Shown piece by piece: positions 35,316 to 41,876 of a DNA stretch of 41,876 nt. Position numbers and translations under genes: made by a program. The notes under the pieces were generated by a model. That model made no database searches, was not told where the DNA came from, and saw only the letters and a program-made list of their open reading frames with translations. Location: NCBI GenBank assembly GCA_026692885.1, contig JAPLNJ010001227.1:1-41876 (forward strand), written 5' to 3'. Numbering within the stretch: position 1 is the stretch's first letter; the number at the start of each line of letters is the position of its first letter. Origin of the DNA: Planctomycetota bacterium (GTDB lineage: Bacteria; Planctomycetota; Planctomycetia; Pirellulales; Pirellulaceae).

Positions 35316-35350
35316 CGTTCCCACGCTCCGCGTGGGAACGCAAGTGTTTT
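35316..35350 (+). terminator. Rho-independent-type terminator after the isomerase/SDR operon
   Basis: CGTTCCCACGC pairs perfectly with GCGTGGGAACG (11 bp) around a 3-base loop, followed by CAAGTGTTTT. It lies 36 bases after the SDR stop. The same hairpin type is a dispersed repeat in planctomycete genomes, so a second origin is possible. Confidence 0.55.
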
Positions 35351-35439
35351 GACGCTACGCGTTGTCTGCCCAAGGACGCAGGGCAGAGCGTCGCGGCGAC
35401 AGCCGCAGAGCGCCGCCCTGGGTACGGGTTCGAAGCAAC

Positions 35440-35625
35440 CTGGTAGCCCTGAAAGGGCGAAACAAGGCGGTAGTCCCACACGTATCGTTCGTCAGATGGG
35501 CCAAGGCTTGTTTCGCCCCTTCAGGGCTGGTGTTCTCAATCCTCTCATAACCCAGGGCGGCGCTACGCGGCTACGCCGCTCCGCTTTGCCCTGGGCTGTT
35601 ATGTGGCTGCCCCTATCGGGGCGAA
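35440..35625. repeat. Cluster of imperfect palindromic intergenic repeats
   Basis: AGCCCTGAAAGGGCGAAACA near 35444 is inverted against TGTTTCGCCCCTTCAGGGCT near 35508-35527. A second palindromic unit, CCCAGGGCGGCG...GCCCTGGG, spans about 35550-35598. The spacer 35281-35879 contains no supported gene; these repeats and the hairpin at 35700 fill much of it. Confidence 0.6.
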
Positions 35626-35699
35626 AATCTTGTGTATAACGACGAGGGCTTGCTCGAGGGATAGTTCCGCTTCTGCTACACGCAGGCCCGACTCCGCGT

Positions 35700-35750
35700 C
35701 TCCCCCGTTTCGCCCGCGGCGGCTCCGCCGCCGCGGGCGAAACGGGGGAG
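35700..35750. repeat. Perfect 23-bp hairpin, GC-rich
   Basis: CTCCCCCGTTTCGCCCGCGG, then CGG, pairs without mismatch with its reverse complement across a 5-base loop (CTCCG). Such a stem is far more stable than typical terminators and lies 130 bases downstream of the J-like gene's 3' end. It may act as a bidirectional terminator or be a mobile palindromic repeat. Confidence 0.6.
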
Positions 35751-35879
35751 GAGGGTGACTCGTGGGAGCGTCTTCTGTAGCTGAAAACGGGAGCCTCCAC
35801 GGGGCAAGCCCGTGGCATCCCATTCACGGAACCGTCAAATCTCATTCTTTATGCGAATCGCCCAAGAAACCGTTTGGTG

Positions 35880-36935
35880 CTAGCGAAAAGACCTGGCTTT
35901 CCGGTGCTTGCCGGCGCTCGCGCCGAAACCCCATTCCTTGACCGTCTTGCCAGCCGCATCTCTAATATGCACCCAGTCCAACTCGAACAGGCTCGGCCCT
36001 TCCGGCGGGTCGATGCGGAGGCCCGTCAACCTGCCGCGGACCGGCAACAGCGCGGTCAGCTCTTGCCACTGGGAGCCGGCTGCAAGCGGCAACTCGACCG
36101 AGCGTTCCGGCGTGAACTCCGGCAAGCCGATCTCCGTCCACAGGACGCGGACCTGGCCGGCTCCTTCACCACCCGCTTTCAGTTCGATCGTCACCGGTCC
36201 CTCGACCGGCCGAAAATCCGTGGTCGCCGCACCGGTGCCTTCCAGAACCAAGGCCCCTTTCTCCACCCGCAGTTTTGCTGAGGAGCGAGTCGGGCGCCAG
36301 CCAACGACGTCGAGTTCCTGGTTGGGCGGTGCCGCTTGGAAGGCGAGCGGGAACGCGGGGGCTGGCGGCGCGGGCTTGGCGGCGGACGCGGCGGTTGTCG
36401 GCGAAGACTTTTCAGCAGCTTTCACACGCGTCGGAGTGGACTGCGAATTTCCGCGCAGACCCCAAGCGAGCGCTGCCAGTCCCAACACCAGTGTCAGCGC
36501 ACCGCCCACGGCCGCCAGCACCAAGGGCCGCGCTGGCCGCGACGCGGCCACACGAACGCGGCGCGGCGTCCCAAGGGCGGATGACGAGCCTAGCTGCGGC
36601 CGGGTTGCCGAGGCGGCTGGCAGAGGCGGAGCCGGCGGCGGAATGGGAACGGCGTCGGGATGCCGAGCGCGCAACTGGGCGTCGTAGGTCACGCGACTTT
36701 CGGCCTTCAGCAGACAGCGCCGGGCGGTTGCGACTTGATTTAGCAGCTGCTGAGATTCGGCCACATACTGGCCCGTGGCGACTGTCTGCAGAAACGTCGC
36801 GATGCGTTCGGCTGCCGCTTCGATGACTTCCGGGTCCGGCTCAAAGCGGCACAAAGTCAGCAGCCGATAGTGATCCGGAGGCTGCTCCGCGGGCGGAATG
36901 CCGAGCCATTTGTAGTACGGATCGAACTCGGTCAT
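35880..36935 (-). CDS. Membrane protein with J-like N-terminal domain
   Basis: The 351-residue protein begins MTEFDPYYKWLGIPPAEQPP, then DHYRLLTLCRFEPDPEVIEA. This is a planctomycete domain with a J-domain-like helix pattern ending in CLLKAESRVTYDAQLRA, but without an HPD between its helices. A proline/serine linker, one transmembrane helix (about 138-160) and a C-terminal beta-rich domain (WRPTRSSAKLRVEKGALVLE, then VTIELKAGGEGAG) follow. The C-terminal part probably lies outside the cytoplasm. ATG 36935 is chosen because the conserved block starts there; the ribosome site is poor. It follows the Hsp70 gene on the same strand after 238 bases, suggesting that the J-like domain works with it. 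That is inference. Confidence 0.75.
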   Translation of the reverse strand: MTEFDPYYKWLGIPPAEQPPDHYRLLTLCRFEPDPEVIEAAAERIATFLQTVATGQYVAESQQLLNQVATARRCLLKAESRVTYDAQLRARHPDAVPIPPPAPPLPAASATRPQLGSSSALGTPRRVRVAASRPARPLVLAAVGGALTLVLGLAALAWGLRGNSQSTPTRVKAAEKSSPTTAASAAKPAPPAPAFPLAFQAAPPNQELDVVGWRPTRSSAKLRVEKGALVLEGTGAATTDFRPVEGPVTIELKAGGEGAGQVRVLWTEIGLPEFTPERSVELPLAAGSQWQELTALLPVRGRLTGLRIDPPEGPSLFELDWVHIRDAAGKTVKEWGFGASAGKHRKARSFR

Positions 36936-36953
36936 GGCCTGATACCAAGATGT

Positions 36954-37095
36954 ACGGTGGGCTATGCCCACCAATTACAGCTACTTGTGGTGGGCACAGC
37001 CCACCCTACGCTAGTTCGTCTTCAAGAATAAGAAGTGGGGTAAGCATCCTGCTTGCCTTTCGATTCATCGCGTCAAACGTAAGCTGGAAGCTTAC
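36954..37095. repeat. Palindromic repeats between the Hsp70 and J-like genes
   Basis: GGTGGGCTATGCCCACC (36957-36973) and TGGTGGGCACAGCCCACC (36989-37006) are small palindromes of one type. GTAAGCT-GGA-AGCTTAC (37079-37095) is another perfect hairpin. These resemble the intergenic repeats of planctomycete genomes and may weakly terminate Hsp70 transcription. Confidence 0.5.
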
Positions 37096-37173
37096 GCCAC
37101 CGCATCGGTCACCTCAAGATTAAGCCTTGACGACGCACTCGATTGACAGCCCGCAAAAACCGTTGGGTCCTGG

Positions 37174-38928
37174 CTACTTGCCCAGCCCGCTCAGAAAATC
37201 GTCCAGTTCTTCTCCGTCGGGACGAGGTGGGCCCGCTGATCCGTCGTCACTCGGCTCCGTCTCGTCCGGCAGGGCCACCGGCAGGTCCGCGATCGAAACC
37301 CCGTGGTCCGCGGGAACGGCGGCCGCGACCGGCGCGTCAGGGGTCCACAGTGGCGTCTGACCGCCAGCCACGTTCACGTCTGTCTCGGCCGGCGCCGGTA
37401 AGCCGGCCCGCAGCACTTCGCTCCACTTCTCGATTTGCCCTTCCGTCATGCCGGACGCCCGTTCGATGGTCAGTTTGGCTTGGCGCCCGACGCCTGGCAA
37501 AGACGCCTGGACGGCGAGCCGTCCGTCCTGGCCGTACCGGAACGTCACGTGCACCGGCGTGCCCGAGGGCAGCGCCGGCGGCAGATCCGTGACCACGCAC
37601 GTGCCGCTTTGCGTTGCGTGCGCGCCGCTGTCAGTGCCGCCCTCGACCACGCGGACCAAGACGGCCTGCTGGCCGTCTCGGAGCGTGCGAAACGAGCGCG
37701 TGACGGCGGTCGGCAAGGGCGTGTTGCGGGGGATCATCAGCTTGCGCCGGGGCCGGCCCGTCTCGGGATCGACGCCCAACACGCCCAGCGCATGCGCGTT
37801 GACGTTCCGCACCAACATGCCGCGCAGCGCCGGCTCGCCACGGCGCAGCAGCCAGCCGGCATAGATCGCAGCGCCGTGGGCCACCGCTTCATCCGGCGAC
37901 AGGGAGCGATCCGGCGCAAGGCCCGATTCCTCGGCCAGCATCCGCTGGACCATCGGCATGCGGGTCGCCCCGCCGACCAGCAGCAGACGCGTCAGATCGC
38001 TCCACGCCAACTGGGCGTCCTTGAGCAATCTTCGCACGGTCAGCCGCGTACGATCCAGCAGGTCGCCGGTCAACGACTCGAACTCCGCCCGCGTCAGTCG
38101 CAGCTGCAGTTGTTGTCCGCCGCAGAGTAAGGGGATGACGGTCTCTTCGCGGACCGTCAGCGCGTGTTTGGCTTCACCCGCGGCGTGCCGCAGGCGTTCC
38201 CGATCGGCCGGTTGGGCCTGCGGGTCCAGGCCCGTCTGTTGACGGCAGATTTTCGCCACATGCTCTGCGATGCGTTGGTCCCAGTCGATGCCGCCCAGGT
38301 AGACGTCACCGGCGATGGCCACGGCGCGGAAGTGGGCGCCGTCGATCTCCATCAGTGTCACGTCGAACGTCCCGCCGCCCAAGTCATAGACCAGGATGCG
38401 TTCGCGGCGGTCGCCCGTACCCTCGGCCGTGACCAGGCCCCGCTCGAAGCCGTACGCGATCGCCGCCGCGGTCGGTTCGTTGATGATGTCGATCACTTCC
38501 AAGCCGGCCAGCCGTCCGGCGTCCTGCGTGGCCTTACGCCGCGGTTCGTTGAAGTACGCGGGCACGGTGATGACAGCCTGGCTGAACTCACCCAGCTTCA
38601 AGCAGGCATCGTGGTGCAGCTTCCGCAGCACCAGGGACTCGATCACTTCGGGTGGAAACTCCCGTCCACAGATCGTGCGACTGTACTGCCGCTCACCGAT
38701 ATCGCGTTTGGCGAAGTAGGCGACCCGCGCCGGCTCCAAGACACCCGCGCGGACGGCTTCGCGGCCGACGATCGGCCCGGAGCGGTCGAAGAACACGACG
38801 CTCGGCGTGATCAGTTCGCCTTCCTCGTTCGGAATCGTCCGCGGTCGGCCGTCGCGATCCAAGTAGGCCACGACGGAGAAGGTCGTGCCGAGATCGATTC
38901 CCACGGCCGGTTTGTCGGAGCGGTTCAT
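37174..38928 (-). CDS. Hsp70/DnaK-family chaperone-like protein
   Basis: The 584-residue protein has a full Hsp70 nucleotide-binding domain: AVGIDLGTTFSVVAYL (phosphate 1), ITVPAYFNEPRRKATQDAGR, IINEPTAAAIAYG (connect 1), LVYDLGGGTFDVTLM (phosphate 2) and LLLVGGATRMPMVQRML. A beta substrate-binding part follows, but the helical lid is short and replaced by an acidic, proline-rich tail ending DGEELDDFLSGLGK. Canonical DnaK is about 630-640 residues, so this is one of the divergent paralogues common in Planctomycetota, not the housekeeping dnaK. ATG 38928 is preferred to the upstream GTG at 38949 because the alignment begins there. It is followed on the same strand by a J-like membrane protein. 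Confidence 0.9.
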   Translation of the reverse strand: MNRSDKPAVGIDLGTTFSVVAYLDRDGRPRTIPNEEGELITPSVVFFDRSGPIVGREAVRAGVLEPARVAYFAKRDIGERQYSRTICGREFPPEVIESLVLRKLHHDACLKLGEFSQAVITVPAYFNEPRRKATQDAGRLAGLEVIDIINEPTAAAIAYGFERGLVTAEGTGDRRERILVYDLGGGTFDVTLMEIDGAHFRAVAIAGDVYLGGIDWDQRIAEHVAKICRQQTGLDPQAQPADRERLRHAAGEAKHALTVREETVIPLLCGGQQLQLRLTRAEFESLTGDLLDRTRLTVRRLLKDAQLAWSDLTRLLLVGGATRMPMVQRMLAEESGLAPDRSLSPDEAVAHGAAIYAGWLLRRGEPALRGMLVRNVNAHALGVLGVDPETGRPRRKLMIPRNTPLPTAVTRSFRTLRDGQQAVLVRVVEGGTDSGAHATQSGTCVVTDLPPALPSGTPVHVTFRYGQDGRLAVQASLPGVGRQAKLTIERASGMTEGQIEKWSEVLRAGLPAPAETDVNVAGGQTPLWTPDAPVAAAVPADHGVSIADLPVALPDETEPSDDGSAGPPRPDGEELDDFLSGLGK

Positions 38929-39082
38929 CGGCAGCCCAACCTTCCTCACAGGCTTGTGTCACAGGGGATCTCCGTGCGAAGGCATTAGCCCCCTGCTCGC
39001 CTTCGCGGTGTGTGCCAGAATCCGTTCCCGACGTCGTCTGTCAGACCCGCCATCGCCACCCCGTCAAAATCCGGCAAATCGG

Positions 39083-39109
39083 GAGCGACTCACCTCTGCG
39101 GAGTCGCTC
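39083..39109. terminator. Perfect 9-bp hairpin downstream of enolase
   Basis: GAGCGACTC (39083-39091) pairs with GAGTCGCTC (39101-39109) over a 9-base loop, 40 bases beyond the enolase stop on the minus strand. The following bases are only mildly T-rich, so termination is plausible rather than certain. Confidence 0.4.
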
Positions 39110-39149
39110 ATGCACGGCTCTGGAGAGCCATACTACTTCACGGGCCGCG

Positions 39150-40463
<1,314 letters not shown>

Positions 40464-40533
40464 TCAACTCGACTAAGTTGCGTAGTTTGACCGATTTCGG
40501 GCGGGTTGACTAGGCCGTATCCGGCCGTGTCCC

Positions 40534-40570
40534 GCCTTGATCATAAGGTTGCGATGATCCGCTGCCAGCG
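40534..40570. mobile_element. Truncated copy of the GGCCTTGATCA element
   Basis: GCCTTGATCATAAGGTTGCG (40534-40553) equals the left end of the element at 40984. It is followed directly by ATGATCCGCTGCCAGCG, which matches the subterminal right region of that element (41078-41094, one base different). The middle and the right terminal repeat are missing. Confidence 0.6.
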
Positions 40571-40625
40571 CGGGGTTGATATGTTCGGCTCTGGTTTTGG
40601 CTTCGTTCAGAGGCGATTCCTGGCC

Positions 40626-40823
40626 CTATTCTAGCAGTCTCTTGATGTGACGATCAAAGTCTGACTCAAACAGCCGATCCTGTACGATCCGGTACTTCTC
40701 AAACTCGCTCTCGGCAAATGCCTTGGCGACCTCCTGCCTGACCTTACCGGGATTGTCGAGGATGTCCCGTTCGTTGAACTGGAGGAAGGCGTTGAGTTTC
40801 TTGGCCCAGTCGTCCATGGTCAT
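40626..40823 (-). CDS. Short protein resembling the C-terminus of RhuM-family proteins
   Basis: The 65-residue product (MTMDDWAKKLNAFLQFNERD, then ILDNPGKVRQEVAKAFAESE) resembles the end of RhuM-type proteins, where M-x-DW-x-x-KLDxFLxFNER is a common segment. RhuM proteins are about 330 residues, so this is either a tail fragment or a free-standing short relative. AGAGGAG lies one base before ATG 40823 and seven before the in-frame ATG at 40817, so the short form could be translated. Function is unknown; RhuM relatives occur in genomic islands. It lies between two copies of the same small mobile element. Confidence 0.5.
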   Translation of the reverse strand: MTMDDWAKKLNAFLQFNERDILDNPGKVRQEVAKAFAESEFEKYRIVQDRLFESDFDRHIKRLLE

Positions 40824-40983
40824 GCTCCTCTAGCAGGCCCGGAAATGCCTGCTGAAGCCACGATCTTTCCACGCTTTCAGCGCGAGGTCAATACCGGCCC
40901 AACGGGCACTACCAGTTGGAGATCGGCGTGGCCGAGGACGCGAACCAGCCTGATTCGGCGTCACTGGTCTCACCTCCGTGCCG

Positions 40984-41120
40984 GGCCTTGATCATAAGGT
41001 TGCGATAAGGTTGCGCGTCGTATCCCGACGCGTCAGCGAGGAAGAGTGGCGTTTCCTCGCTGACACGTCGGGTTACGATGATCCGCTGCTAGCGTTTTGC
41101 GCCACCTTATGATCAAGGCC
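40984..41120. mobile_element. MITE-like element, GGCCTTGATCA family, 137 bp
   Basis: The left end GGCCTTGATCATAAGGTTGC and the reverse complement of the right end GGCCTTGATCATAAGGTGGC differ by one base. CCGTGCC lies outside both ends (40976-40982 and 41121-41127), a probable target duplication. Inside, CCCGACGCGTCAGCGAGGAA (41024-41043) pairs with TTCCTCGCTGACACGTCGGG (41053-41072), forming a long hairpin. No coding sequence was found. The 40824-41361 spacer otherwise holds only the inverted repeat at 41244. Confidence 0.7.
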
Positions 41121-41243
41121 CCGTGCCAAAACTGGCGGCCTGCTTTGGAAGGGCGTCCCCTTAGTGGAATCCACCATGCGTAAATCGCTCGTTCCCCGAT
41201 GTTCCGGCGCGTTTGAATCGCGAGAATGAACGCTGTTCCACGG

Positions 41244-41318
41244 GGTTCTGTCGCATCCGCTCCTGGCGACGTCATCCCCGCTGGGTCTGTTCGTGCCGGG
41301 AGCGGATGCGACAGAACC
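41244..41318. repeat. Inverted repeat upstream of the FHA gene
   Basis: GGTTCTGTCGCATCCGCTCC (from 41244) is inverted almost perfectly at 41299-41318, with a loop of about 35 bases. It ends 44 bases before ATG 41362 and might lie in the FHA gene's leader. It resembles a dispersed intergenic repeat. Confidence 0.6.
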
Positions 41319-41361
41319 GTGCACGTTGCTCAGGAAGGGGTTACTGGAATTGGAAGTTGTT

Positions 41362-41688
41362 ATGGGAATTCGACTTGTCAGCCTTGATGAAGGCCACCAC
41401 GCATGGCAGATCTGCGGACAACAACTGCCGATCCGGATTGGAAGCAGTCCCAGGGCGGACGTTCGGCTAGATGACGAGACGGTCAGTGACTTCCATTGTG
41501 AGATCGATCAGGTCAACAGCGTCTTGTGGGTTCGGGATCTCGGATCCAGGGAAGGCACCTTCGTGAACGGATTCCACGTCGCGCAGTCGCATGTTCTGCC
41601 GGGCGACAGACTCACCGTAGGAACGACGAGTCTCCGAGTGCGCTACTCGCGGTCGGGCGTCCCGCGTGCCGAGAAGCTGTTGGCGTAG
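41362..41688 (+). CDS. Small FHA-domain protein
   Basis: The 108-residue protein is essentially one forkhead-associated domain: LPIRIGSSPRADVRLDDETV, SDFHCEIDQVNSVLWVRDLG, SREGTFVNGF, then PGDRLTVGTTSLRVRYS. The conserved Gly-Ser-Ser, Ser-x-x-His and Gly-Thr-x-Val-Asn-Gly positions for phosphothreonine recognition are present. It would bind phosphorylated partners of Ser/Thr kinases, which are abundant in Planctomycetota. GGAAG sits five bases before ATG 41362; a longer in-frame form exists but overlaps the inverted repeat. No fused output domain exists, so it is an adaptor. Confidence 0.85.
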   Translation: MGIRLVSLDEGHHAWQICGQQLPIRIGSSPRADVRLDDETVSDFHCEIDQVNSVLWVRDLGSREGTFVNGFHVAQSHVLPGDRLTVGTTSLRVRYSRSGVPRAEKLLA

Positions 41689-41876
41689 CCGGGTATCCGG
41701 GCAGCGGAGGTTGCGGAGCGGACGACGCAAGGACTGTTCCAGTAGGTAGGGCCGGTCGGGCAGCAGCCCCGGGACTGGGCCGCGCAAAACTGTATCCTGG
41801 AGAGTCCTTGCCATGGTGAGATCTGGTCCGGCTTTTGTTCCAGCTTGGCATGTCTGGTCCCCATCCGGGCTTGCCC

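Noticed and set aside
41813..41876. ATG with GGAGAG upstream near the right edge
   Set aside because: Only about 20 codons are visible and show no recognisable sequence, so a partial gene cannot be supported.

Overview
The window is GC-rich, gene-dense bacterial chromosome, almost certainly from a member of the Planctomycetota (Pirellulales-like, by inference). The diagnostic features are many DUF1559 proteins with prepilin-type N-termini and a C-terminal H-x9-DG motif, small carboxypeptidase-regulatory-like lipoproteins paired with them, two secreted sulfatases, a giant Ser/Thr-kinase/ATPase/TPR/histidine-kinase protein, and abundant palindromic intergenic repeats. The genus cannot be told from sequence alone.

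Layout. 1-10.2 kb: five complete and two truncated DUF1559 pseudopilin-like genes (the second truncated one is a tail at 16.5 kb). Among them lie a TrmO-like protein with a Tat-like signal, a metal-binding (HMA) lipoprotein overlapping a cysteine-rich ORF, a selenocysteine tRNA, and remnants of an ABC ATPase and a prenyltransferase-type protein. 10.2-15.4 kb: a sigma-54 regulatory island. It holds an enhancer-binding protein gene, a receiver-less winged-helix regulator and a sulfatase in one minus-strand operon. A divergent 59-residue secreted peptide gene and two DUF1559 operons carry -24/-12 promoters, with a shared palindrome (consensus near SSGTGAWATTCMCGS) upstream. 15.4-20.4 kb: a decayed zone with one intact sulfatase, several gene fragments, an antitoxin with a very short remnant of its toxin, and a MITE-like element. 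20.4-23.8 kb: an SNF2/HepA-type helicase coupled to a coiled-coil zinc-ribbon protein. 23.8-33.5 kb: four minus-strand genes, a REC-HisKA-HATPase-REC-HPt hybrid kinase, a 1727-residue multidomain kinase, and two tandem methyltransferases of the 3-hydroxypalmitate methyl ester (PhcB-like) type. I read these as a possible cell-cell signalling locus. 33.6-41.7 kb: a secreted TIM-barrel isomerase-like protein with an overlapping SDR oxidoreductase, a membrane protein with a J-like N-terminus next to an Hsp70, enolase, a short RhuM-tail-like protein and an FHA protein, separated by repeat-rich spacers.

Mobile DNA: a 312-bp element with perfect 19-bp terminal inverted repeats and an 8-bp target duplication at 10.6 kb, and a second small inverted-repeat family (ends GGCCTTGATCA) at 15.4, 40.5 and 41.0 kb. 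No CRISPR array, rRNA or intact transposase was seen. All family assignments were made by eye from motifs; no database search was run.
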